Source: Clostridia bacterium (GTDB lineage Bacteria; Bacillota; Clostridia; Oscillospirales; Butyricicoccaceae). Taken from it: a stretch of DNA of 64,000 nucleotides. This document shows positions 39,450 to 46,155 of this stretch, piece after piece; the first letter of the stretch is position 1; each line of letters begins with the position of its first letter. Location of the stretch: contig JAFXDF010000026.1 of NCBI GenBank assembly GCA_017521295.1, forward strand, positions 1-64,000. Reading direction: 5' to 3'. The notes below the pieces were generated by a model. It saw nothing but the letters and a program-made list of their open reading frames with translations, was not told where the DNA came from and did no database searches. The position numbers were made by a program, and so were the translations under genes.

Positions 39450-39467
39450 GCAATACGATTGTATTGC
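39450..39467. promoter_or_regulatory. Inverted repeat GCAATAC-GATT-GTATTGC
   Basis: Perfect 7-bp arms directly before the RBS GAGGTG of the ribbon-helix-helix gene, at a place where a repressor or a leader hairpin could block translation or transcription. Confidence 0.5.
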
Positions 39468-39478
39468 GAGGTGTTTTT

Positions 39479-39649
39479 ATGGGCAAGTTCCAGATTCCGG
39501 TAACGCCATCCACCACCAACAAAACCATCCGATTCCCCAACGACGTGATCGACGCGGTGGAAAAGGCGATCCAAGGCAAGGAATGTACCTTTTCGGCTTT
39601 TGTTATCGCCGCTGTCCGGGCGGCACTGGAGGATCTCGAAGAATCCTGA
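39479..39649 (+). CDS. Small ribbon-helix-helix protein (YlcI/YnfO-like)
   Basis: A 56-residue protein: strand TNKTIRFPNDVIDAVE, helix KAIQGKECTFSAFVIAAVRAALEDLEE. The layout is Arc-like and points to a dimeric DNA-binding protein. ATG follows GAGGTG with five bases between. It is flanked by inverted repeats that it might bind. Confidence 0.72.
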   Translation: MGKFQIPVTPSTTNKTIRFPNDVIDAVEKAIQGKECTFSAFVIAAVRAALEDLEES

Positions 39650-39658
39650 TCGCAAAAC

Positions 39659-39687
39659 AAAAACCCCAACCGAACGGTTGGGGTTTT
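39659..39687. terminator. Bidirectional terminator
   Basis: Stem AAACCCCAACCG / CGGTTGGGGTTT with a 2-nt loop. Ends the ribbon-helix-helix gene and the ylxM-ffh-rpsP-khpA operon. Confidence 0.88.
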
Positions 39688-39692
39688 CTCTT

Positions 39693-39938
39693 TTAGTCCA
39701 AGATGTCGACCATGACGCGCTTGTCGTCACGCAGACCCATGGCCTTGATCAAAGTGCGGATCTCTTTGGCGATCCGACCCTGGCGACCAATGACTCTGCC
39801 CATATCCTCGGCAGCCACTCGCAGCTGCAGAGTGATGGAATTGCCGTTCTCCAGCACGTTCACCTGAATCTCTTCGGGCTTCTCGACCAGATTGCCGACA
39901 ATGTAGGTCAGCATCTCATTGATGCCGGCGATCTCCAT
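39693..39938 (-). CDS. khpA: KH-domain RNA-binding protein KhpA
   Basis: An 81-residue single KH domain with the GxxG-type loop in EDMGRVIGRQGRIAKEIRTLIKAMG near 48-70. KhpA works with KhpB in cell-wall growth and sRNA binding in Firmicutes. It sits 3 bp after rpsP, its usual place. In many genomes rimM, trmD and rplS follow, but here a terminator closes the operon. Confidence 0.93.
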   Translation of the reverse strand: MEIAGINEMLTYIVGNLVEKPEEIQVNVLENGNSITLQLRVAAEDMGRVIGRQGRIAKEIRTLIKAMGLRDDKRVMVDILD

Positions 39939-39941
39939 AGC

Positions 39942-40181
39942 TTACAGGACACCGGCCTTCTTCAGCAGAATGCGGACGGTATCGGTGGGCTGAGCGCCAT
40001 CCTTGATCCACTTCTGAGCGGCCTCGGCGTTGACAACGACCTCAGCGGGCTCCTTCAGGGGGTTGTAAGTGCCGATCTCCTCGATGAAACGGCCATCACG
40101 GGGATAACGGGAATCTGCCACCACGATACGATAGAAAGGAGCCTTCTTGGCACCCATTCTTCTCAGTCTGATCTTAACCAT
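39942..40181 (-). CDS. rpsP: 30S ribosomal protein S16
   Basis: A 79-residue protein starting [25 protein letters not shown], the universal S16 signature. The ATG at 40181 has GGAGGTG ahead, and a GTG at 40193 overlaps that ribosome-binding site. C-terminal ILLKKAGVL is typical of the short form. Confidence 0.97.
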   Translation of the reverse strand: MVKIRLRRMGAKKAPFYRIVVADSRYPRDGRFIEEIGTYNPLKEPAEVVVNAEAAQKWIKDGAQPTDTVRILLKKAGVL

Positions 40182-40247
40182 ACTTCTTTTCACCTCCGTA
40201 ATTTGAATCGAATCTATCTGAGTTTTTACTCACAAATGTTGTGCCCC

Positions 40248-41588
40248 TTAATAGGGGAACTTAAAGCCCGAGCGCTTCATCTTTTTCATGGCGCCGGGGG
40301 CGGAGAACTGCTTCATCATCCGCTGCATCTGGTCAAACTGCTTCAGCAGGCGGTTGACGTCCTCGATCTTCATGCCGCAGCCGGCGGCGATACGCTTTTT
40401 CCGGCTGTACTTGATGATATCGGGCTTGGCGCGCTCTTCGGGGGTCATGGACAGGATGATGGCCTCCAGTCGGGAGAAAGCCTTTTCGTCCACCTTGGCG
40501 TTCTGGATGGCCTTTTTGTCGATGCCGGGAACCATACCCAGAACGTCCTGGATACTGCCCATGTTCTGCACCTGCTTCAGCTGGTCCAGGAAGTCGTTCA
40601 GGTTCATCTTGCCGGAACGCATCTTCTTTTCCAGCTCGGCAGCCTGCTTCTCGTCAAAGGCATCCTGTGCCTTTTCCACCAGGGTGAGCACGTCGCCCAT
40701 GCCCAGGATCCGGGAAGCCATGCGGTCGGGATAGAAGGGCTCGATGGCATCCAGCTTTTCGCCCATACCAACGAACTTGATGGGCTTGCCGGTGACGGCC
40801 TTGATGGACAGAGCGGCGCCGCCGCGGGCGTCGCCATCCAGCTTGGTCATCAGCACCGAGTCGATGCCCAGGGCATCGTTAAAGGCCGAAGCTGCGTTGA
40901 CGGCGTCCTGGCCGGTCATGCCGTCCACCACCAGCATGATCTCGTGGGGCTTGACGGCAGATTTGATGTTTTTCAGCTCGTCCATCAGCGCCTCGTCGAT
41001 GTGCAGACGGCCGGCGGTGTCCAGCAGCAACAGGTCGTTGCCGTGGGCGCGGGCGTGCTCAAAGGCGTGCTGCGCGATGGCGATGGGGTCGCCCTGGCCT
41101 TCCTCGTAAACGGGGATGCCCAGCTGCTCACCAACGATCTTCAGCTGCTGTACGGCGGCGGGACGGTACACGTCACAGGCGCACAGCAGGGGGCGGCGGC
41201 CGTCCTTTTTCTTGAACCAGCCGGCCAGCTTGGCGATGTTGGTGGTCTTACCTGCACCCTGGAGACCCACGAACATGATGACCGTGGGGGGACGGTTGGC
41301 CATGTGCACACGGCTCTGGCTGCCGCCCATCAGGTTGCACAGCTCGTCGTTGACGATCTTGATGACCTGCTGGGCAGGGGTCAGGCTCTCCAGAATATCG
41401 GAGCCGATAGCCTTTTCGGTGACCGTCTTGACGAAGTCCTTGACCACCTTGAAGTTGACGTCGGCCTCCAGCAGGGCAAGACGGACTTCCCGCATGGCCT
41501 CCTTGACGTCATTCTCGGTGAGGCGGCCCTTGGAGCGCAGCTTTTTAAACGCGTTATTAAGTTTTTCGCTTAATCCTTCAAAAGCCAT
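40248..41588 (-). CDS. ffh: Signal recognition particle GTPase Ffh
   Basis: Ffh binds signal peptides and SRP RNA and delivers ribosomes to FtsY. The 446-residue chain has the N domain (1-90), the GTPase domain with GLQGAGKTTNIAKLA near 107, DTAGRLHIDEALM near 188 and TKLDGDARGGAALS near 246, and a Met-rich M domain ending QMQRMMKQFSAPGAMKKMKR. It starts 3 bp after ylxM. Confidence 0.97.
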   Translation of the reverse strand: MAFEGLSEKLNNAFKKLRSKGRLTENDVKEAMREVRLALLEADVNFKVVKDFVKTVTEKAIGSDILESLTPAQQVIKIVNDELCNLMGGSQSRVHMANRPPTVIMFVGLQGAGKTTNIAKLAGWFKKKDGRRPLLCACDVYRPAAVQQLKIVGEQLGIPVYEEGQGDPIAIAQHAFEHARAHGNDLLLLDTAGRLHIDEALMDELKNIKSAVKPHEIMLVVDGMTGQDAVNAASAFNDALGIDSVLMTKLDGDARGGAALSIKAVTGKPIKFVGMGEKLDAIEPFYPDRMASRILGMGDVLTLVEKAQDAFDEKQAAELEKKMRSGKMNLNDFLDQLKQVQNMGSIQDVLGMVPGIDKKAIQNAKVDEKAFSRLEAIILSMTPEERAKPDIIKYSRKKRIAAGCGMKIEDVNRLLKQFDQMQRMMKQFSAPGAMKKMKRSGFKFPY

Positions 41589-41591
41589 AGG

Positions 41592-41951
41592 TTACTTCAT
41601 TTCTCCGGTCAGAGCGAGGATGGTATCCACGTTCTTGGCGATTTCGAAATTTCGGAGCTTGGCGTTGACCTGGGCGATGTAGGCGGCGGCCTGCCGGATC
41701 TCATCCAGCTTGCTCTCATAGCTGCCGTACTTCTTCACCAGGCCCAGCTTATCCTCGGTATCCCGGAGGATGGTCTCGCTGCGCACGATGGCGTCACGGA
41801 CGCCCTGGCGGGAAATACCCGCGTGCTCGGCGATCTCCGCAAGGGAGAGATCCTCGTTATAATAAAGGTCAAACAGCTCCTTCTGCTTGTCGGTGAGCAG
41901 TTCGCCGTAGTAGTCGTACAGCATGGACATGTGGAAGGTGTCGCTTTTCAT
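41592..41951 (-). CDS. ylxM: YlxM/p13-like helix-turn-helix protein (UPF0122)
   Basis: A 119-residue protein with a sigma region 4-like helix-turn-helix (LLTDKQKELFDLYYNEDLSLAEIAEHAGISRQGVRDAI). YlxM is always encoded directly before ffh in Firmicutes and stimulates SRP assembly in some. RBS AAAGGGGAGAG and a clear promoter precede it. Confidence 0.93.
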   Translation of the reverse strand: MKSDTFHMSMLYDYYGELLTDKQKELFDLYYNEDLSLAEIAEHAGISRQGVRDAIVRSETILRDTEDKLGLVKKYGSYESKLDEIRQAAAYIAQVNAKLRNFEIAKNVDTILALTGEMK

Positions 41952-41998
41952 TCTTCTCTCCCCTTTCTGTAAAGTAATTTCCCTTTACAACAGGAAGT

Positions 41999-42027
41999 AT
42001 CATACATGAAAACCGGCCAAAAGTCAA
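41999..42027 (-). promoter_or_regulatory. Promoter of the ylxM-ffh-rpsP-khpA operon
   Basis: Minus strand TTGACT (42022-42027), 17-bp spacer, TATGAT (41999-42004). The leader contains GTAAAG-N8-CTTTAC. Confidence 0.78.
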
Positions 42028-42103
42028 GAGAAAAGCGAAAATTTCACGGAGAATTTTTGCGGGTTTTTGACAGGTTTTTGCACAGATTCACCAAGGATAC
42101 CTC

Positions 42104-42140
42104 TTGACACATAATACTATGTATTGTATAGTATTGTCAA
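42104..42140 (+). promoter_or_regulatory. PadR operon promoter with nested dyads
   Basis: TTGACA (42104-42109), 17-bp spacer, TATAGT (42127-42132). A perfect repeat AATACTAT-N7-ATAGTATT (42113-42135) covers spacer and minus-10, and the outer ends CTTGACA / TGTCAAG also pair. This is a strong autoregulatory site for the PadR gene that follows. Confidence 0.8.
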
Positions 42141-42152
42141 GGAGGTGACGGG

Positions 42153-42458
42153 ATGGATATTCAGCTGAAACGGGGCATCCTGGAGATCTGCGTTCTCAAG
42201 GCGTTGGAGAAGCAGGATTCCTACGGTTATCAGATCATCAAGGACCTCTCTCCGGCGGTGACGCTGTCGGAATCCACCCTCTATCCCATCCTCAAGCGGA
42301 TGCAGAGTGCCGGGTGCATTGCCGAATATTCGGTGGAGCACAACGGACGGCTGCGGAAATATTACCACCTGACCCCGGTGGGCGAAGGACGCATTCAGGA
42401 CTTTCTGGTGGAATGGGAGGAAGTCCGCCGGGCATACGAGTATATAAGAGGTGAATGA
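42153..42458 (+). CDS. PadR-family transcriptional regulator
   Basis: A 101-residue winged-helix repressor without the C-terminal extension (PadR-s2 type): KRGILEICVLKALEKQDSYGYQIIKDL, SESTLYPILKRMQSAGCI and RKYYHLTPVGEGRI. ATG follows AAGGAGG. It precedes a HAAS/DUF4097 membrane protein, a very common pairing in which the regulator controls the envelope protein. Confidence 0.93.
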   Translation: MDIQLKRGILEICVLKALEKQDSYGYQIIKDLSPAVTLSESTLYPILKRMQSAGCIAEYSVEHNGRLRKYYHLTPVGEGRIQDFLVEWEEVRRAYEYIRGE

Positions 42459-42459
42459 T

Positions 42460-43383
42460 ATGACCAGATACGATTTTGAAGACTGGCTGCGGTACCGTCT
42501 GTCTGACCTCCCCCAGGAGGAAGTGGACCGCATCGCGGCGTTTTATATGGATGCCATCGAGGCGCGGATGGAGGATGGCATGACCGAAGAGCAGGCCATC
42601 TATGACCTGGGCGAGCCCGAGGCCCTGCTGGAAGAGATCCGGGCCGATCTGCCCCGGCACGTGATCTACAAGCCGGTGCACAAGAGCACCCGGCCCGCAA
42701 ACCGCAAGAGTCGGATCATGACCCTGATTCTGGTGGCGGCCATTCTGGGCGTTGCTCTGCCGGCGCTGGTGATGGTGCTCAACTTCTCCCCGGTGCGGCG
42801 TTCCCAGATCATCTACGAAGCGGTTAGCGTCCCCGTCGAGGCCCCTGCGATCAGCTGGGAAGGTGACGAAAGCGAGTACACCTTTGACCCCTCCGTTCAT
42901 GGGCTGAACAAGGTGGAGATCAGTGCCGCTCTGGGCCGGGTGTCGGTAGAGCCCTGCGACGACAACTGGGTGCACGTGATCGGCAACGACGGCTCCTTTG
43001 ACGCCAACGTCCGGGGCACCACCCTGTATGTGGAGAATGTCAACGACGATCTGCTGGTGCGGATGCCCATGGCCTGGTATCTGCGGCTGAGCATCGACAG
43101 CGATGTGGGCGATGTGGAGATCTATGAGATCACCGCCGCCACCCTGGACGTCAGTGCCGACCTGGGCAACATCTTTCTGCACAATGTCACCGCCGCCGAG
43201 CGGATCAACCTGGCCGCCGATGTGGGCAATATCGAAGGCTCGCTGAAGTATCGCCAGGAGGATTACTGCATCGACGTGTCGGTGGACCTGGGCCAGTGCA
43301 ACCTCACCGACTCGGTGAACGACGGCACGCCCCTCACCATCGCCGCCGATCTGGGATCGGTGAAGATCGCGTTTGAAGACTGA
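42460..43383 (+). CDS. HAAS-domain membrane protein with DUF4097 beta-strand repeats
   Basis: A 307-residue protein. Residues 1-65 form the HAAS (DUF1700) helical domain (YDFEDWLRYRLSDLPQEEVDRI and MTEEQAIYDLGEPEALLEEIR). A transmembrane helix follows near 82-103. The outer part repeats short beta strands: LNKVEISAALGRVSVEPC, LSIDSDVGDVEIYEI, LDVSADLGNIFLHNV, INLAADVGNIEGSLK, typical of DUF4097 right-handed beta solenoids. The ATG follows AGAGGTG. Function is unknown; such pairs respond to cell-envelope stress in some species. Confidence 0.85.
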   Translation: MTRYDFEDWLRYRLSDLPQEEVDRIAAFYMDAIEARMEDGMTEEQAIYDLGEPEALLEEIRADLPRHVIYKPVHKSTRPANRKSRIMTLILVAAILGVALPALVMVLNFSPVRRSQIIYEAVSVPVEAPAISWEGDESEYTFDPSVHGLNKVEISAALGRVSVEPCDDNWVHVIGNDGSFDANVRGTTLYVENVNDDLLVRMPMAWYLRLSIDSDVGDVEIYEITAATLDVSADLGNIFLHNVTAAERINLAADVGNIEGSLKYRQEDYCIDVSVDLGQCNLTDSVNDGTPLTIAADLGSVKIAFED

Positions 43384-43397
43384 GAAAGGAGTCTGCC

Positions 43398-43730
43398 ATG
43401 GCAAAACTGGAACGCACCATTCGTGGAAATCTGGAGGATATTCTGCACACCATTGACCGGGAACTGCTGGAAGGCAGCATCTCTGCCAGTTATGAGGACG
43501 GAAGTGACTACACCGCAGACGGCGTCCGCTGTGCCGTTCGGGTTTATGAGCGGTACAGTTATTCGGGCGGCAACCGGGTAAGCATGAGCATCACGCTTTT
43601 CGGCAAGGATGATCTGTGGCATCTTTGCGCCATCACCTCCGGCGGCAGCCAGGCAACGTTCTTCAAGATCAACACCTGGGGCGAAGAAGCCTTCCTGGAA
43701 AAGCTTTCTGATATTGTAAACCGGCTCTGA
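43398..43730 (+). CDS. DUF6054-like cytoplasmic protein
   Basis: A 110-residue soluble protein with SISASYEDGSDYTADGVRCAVRVYERYSYSGGNRVSMSITLFG and a C-terminal ITSGGSQATFFKINTWGEEAFL block characteristic of the family. No catalytic motif is seen. It starts 14 bp after the HAAS gene with AAAGGAG and is likely part of the PadR operon. Confidence 0.75.
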   Translation: MAKLERTIRGNLEDILHTIDRELLEGSISASYEDGSDYTADGVRCAVRVYERYSYSGGNRVSMSITLFGKDDLWHLCAITSGGSQATFFKINTWGEEAFLEKLSDIVNRL

Positions 43731-43739
43731 GCAACAAGA

Positions 43740-43766
43740 AAAGCACCCCAATAGGGGTGCTTTTTT
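43740..43766. terminator. Bidirectional terminator
   Basis: Stem AAGCACCCC / GGGGTGCTT with a 4-nt loop and six T on the right. Confidence 0.85.
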
Positions 43767-43769
43767 GTT

Positions 43770-44711
43770 TTAATAGAAGGTGGCCACTTCCTGGGCAGGG
43801 GCTTCGGCAGGCTCCACCGAGATCACCTGCAGCACGGGGCCGCGCTTTTCGTAAACAGGGCTGAACTTGATGGCCACCTTGGCGGTGACGGTGATCCAGT
43901 CCTTGCTCTCGAAGTCCATGGGCTTGTCCCACTGACAGGCCAGGCCGGTAAAGGTGATATCGTCCTCGCAGCAGACCATCAGATAGCGGCCGCAGAGGAA
44001 GGTCTTGGGGGGCAGCTTCTGGCTCTTGACGGCCATGCCCTTGAAGCGCAGGGTCTTGCCCTCATACTTGGCTTCTTCTTCGGAGATATCCCGGTACCAG
44101 ATGGCGTAGTCCTCTTCCTTGATGTCCACGATGTCGGCCTCAAGATCAAAGGGCAGGGGATCTTCCAGCTCGTCATAGACCACATCGCCGTTTTCCATCT
44201 CATAGGCGATGTCGCACTTGCGGCTGACGCCCCGGATGATCTTGTGGACCTCCACCTTATCCAGGTCGTCCTTGGCGCGGTTGAGGACGATCATCTCGCA
44301 GCTCTTCAGCTTGTCCACCGTCAGCTGGCGCATATTGGCGTTGTAGCTGAGGAAGGTGTTGGCGTCGGCGAAGCAGATCTCCTGGTAGATGACCCAGTCC
44401 ACCGGCATGGCGTTGTACAGGTCGTCCAGCAGCCACATGCCGTTGTACTCCAGCACCACCCGCTGAGGGTTGTGCTTCATCTGCAGCTTCGCCAGATAGT
44501 CGGGGTTCAGCTGTTCGGGCTCCTCCAGCACTTCCACAAACACGTTGTGGGCGGCAAACTTATCGGGCTCGTACTCCTCTACGCCTTCTTCGCACAACAG
44601 CAGCAGGGTGCGCTCGCCGGCGTTGAAGCGCTCGTCCTCCAGGGTCTCCTGGATAAACTTGGTCTTGCCGGCCTCCAAAAAACCGGTAAACAGATAGACA
44701 GGCAGCTCCAT
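43770..44711 (-). CDS. CobW-like GTPase fused to a YcgQ/DUF1980-like domain
   Basis: A 313-residue fusion. Residues 1-195 are a COG0523/CobW P-loop domain (YLFTGFLEAGKTKFIQETL with Walker A, EYNGMWLLDDLYN, CEMIVLNRAKDDLD). The cysteine motif GCxCC of metallochaperone GTPases is absent and the NKxD box is degenerate (LNRAKDD). Residues about 205-313 resemble the C-terminal domain of YcgQ/TIGR03943: GKTLRFKGMAVKSQ, FLCGRYLMVCCEDDITFTGLACQ and a terminal aromatic VATFY. YcgQ proteins work with YcgR permeases in metal handling. It follows a second CobW gene by one base. Confidence 0.75.
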   Translation of the reverse strand: MELPVYLFTGFLEAGKTKFIQETLEDERFNAGERTLLLLCEEGVEEYEPDKFAAHNVFVEVLEEPEQLNPDYLAKLQMKHNPQRVVLEYNGMWLLDDLYNAMPVDWVIYQEICFADANTFLSYNANMRQLTVDKLKSCEMIVLNRAKDDLDKVEVHKIIRGVSRKCDIAYEMENGDVVYDELEDPLPFDLEADIVDIKEEDYAIWYRDISEEEAKYEGKTLRFKGMAVKSQKLPPKTFLCGRYLMVCCEDDITFTGLACQWDKPMDFESKDWITVTAKVAIKFSPVYEKRGPVLQVISVEPAEAPAQEVATFY

Positions 44712-44712
44712 C

Positions 44713-46002
44713 TTATTCCACCCCGAACAGAGCCTTCATGGCAGAGGTGTCGATCTTGGAGCCGATGACGCACAGACGGCCCATGGTGGAGGCAGCGCCC
44801 AGACGGACGTTTTCCTCACCGGGGACATAGTCAAAGTGAATCCACTTGCCGTCCTGGCCTTCCACGATACCCTTGGCACGCAGCACGGCGCCGTAGATGC
44901 CGCTGGTGAACTGGCTCAGAATGTCCTCGATCTCCTCAACAGAGAACTTGCGGGTGGTCTCCACGCCCCAGGAGGTAAAGACCTCGTCGGCGTGATGATG
45001 GTGATGATCGTGACCGTGGTGGTGGCCGCAGCTGCACTCGCCCTCGTGGTCGTGGTGATGATGCTCGTGGTCATGATCGTGGCCGCAGCTGCACTCCTCG
45101 TCGTGGTCGTGGTGGTGATGATGCTCGTGATCGTGATCGTGGCCGCAGCAGCACTCCTCGTCGTGGTCGTGATGGTGATGATGCTCGTGGTCGTGATCGT
45201 GACCGCAGGAGCACTCCTCGTCGTGGTCGTGGTGGTGATGATGCTCATGATCGTGATCGTGACCGCAGCAGCACTCCTCGTCGTGGTCGTGATGGTGATG
45301 ATGCTCATGATCGTGATCGTGACCGCAGCAGCACTCCTCGTCGTGGTCGTGATGGTGATGATGCTCGTGAGCTTCCTTTTCCAGCAGCGCAAGTTCGGCC
45401 TCCAGAGTGTTCTTCTTCTCCATGGTCTCCAGCATCTGCTTGCCGGTGAGATCTTCCCAGGGAGTGGTGATGACAGAGGCAGTCTCGTTGTGGGTGCGCA
45501 GCAGGGCAACCACATCCTGCAGCTTCTTTTCGCTCATGCCGGTAGTGCGGGAAAGCACGATGCAGCTGGCATGCTCGATCTGGTCGTTGAAGAACTCACC
45601 GAAGTTCTTCATATACATCTTGCACTTGTTGGCGTCTGCCACGGTGGTGAAGCCGTTGAGAACGGCCTCTTCCATCTCCAGGCCCTGGACGGCACGGATC
45701 ACGTCAGACAGCTTGCCCACGCCGGAGGGCTCGATGAGGATCCGGTCGGGATGATACTGCTCCAGCACCTGGCGCAGAGCCTTGCCGAAGTCGCCCACCA
45801 GGCTGCAGCAGATGCAGCCGGAGTTCATCTCGGTGATTTCGATGCCGGCGTCCTGGAGGAAACCGCCGTCGATACCGATCTCACCAAACTCGTTTTCGAT
45901 GAGCACCAGCTTTTCGCCCTTGTAGGCCTCTTCGATGAGCTTTTTGATCAGCGTGGTCTTGCCTGCGCCCAAAAAGCCGGAAAAAATGTCGATCTTGGTC
46001 AT
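44713..46002 (-). CDS. CobW/COG0523 GTPase with a His/Cys-rich repeat array
   Basis: A 429-residue metallochaperone GTPase. Walker A is GFLGAGKTTLIKK near 9, the metal motif is GCICCSLVG near 62 and EPSGVGKLSDV near 93. Residues about 212-338 are a metal-binding array of six units of the form DEEC(C/S)CGHDHDHEHHHHHDH, followed by the CobW C-terminal domain (GVETTRKFSVEEIEDI, AKGIVEGQDGKWIHFDYVPG). Zinc- or nickel-linked COG0523 proteins often have short His runs, but an array this long is exceptional. RBS AAGGAAGCG and a good promoter precede it. Confidence 0.92.
   Translation of the reverse strand: MTKIDIFSGFLGAGKTTLIKKLIEEAYKGEKLVLIENEFGEIGIDGGFLQDAGIEITEMNSGCICCSLVGDFGKALRQVLEQYHPDRILIEPSGVGKLSDVIRAVQGLEMEEAVLNGFTTVADANKCKMYMKNFGEFFNDQIEHASCIVLSRTTGMSEKKLQDVVALLRTHNETASVITTPWEDLTGKQMLETMEKKNTLEAELALLEKEAHEHHHHHDHDEECCCGHDHDHEHHHHHDHDEECCCGHDHDHEHHHHHDHDEECSCGHDHDHEHHHHHDHDEECCCGHDHDHEHHHHHDHDEECSCGHDHDHEHHHHDHEGECSCGHHHGHDHHHHHADEVFTSWGVETTRKFSVEEIEDILSQFTSGIYGAVLRAKGIVEGQDGKWIHFDYVPGEENVRLGAASTMGRLCVIGSKIDTSAMKALFGVE
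45007..45372 (-). repeat. 60-bp in-frame tandem repeat encoding the His/Cys array
   Basis: Five units of exactly 60 bp run in phase from 45061 to 45360, with a shortened sixth unit at 45007-45060. The units at 45241-45300 and 45301-45360 are identical, a sign of recent duplication or homogenisation. Copy number probably varies between strains. Confidence 0.95.
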
Positions 46003-46049
46003 GTTTTCGCTTCCTTTTTATATTAAAATTAATTTTTCACTAATTTTAT

Positions 46050-46077
46050 ATTATAACACAGGAAAGATAGATGGCAA
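46050..46077 (-). promoter_or_regulatory. Promoter of the CobW gene pair
   Basis: Minus strand TTGCCA (46072-46077), 16-bp spacer, TATAAT (46050-46055), with an AT-rich leader. No Zur-type palindrome is obvious. Confidence 0.7.
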
Positions 46078-46155
46078 AGGCTTTTTTTGTGAATTTATTC
46101 GTAGTATAATATTTTGTATGAAATTATACTGAAACGCAGCAGGAGGTACTCCACG

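Noticed and set aside
45007-45372. Regular 60-bp repeat considered as a CRISPR array
   Set aside because: The repeats are contiguous without variable spacers, are in frame and encode the His/Cys protein segment.
44836-46026. Plus-strand frame rich in Val/Met over the CobW gene
   Set aside because: Antisense shadow of the His/Asp repeat; it has no ribosome-binding site and the minus strand encodes clear GTPase motifs.
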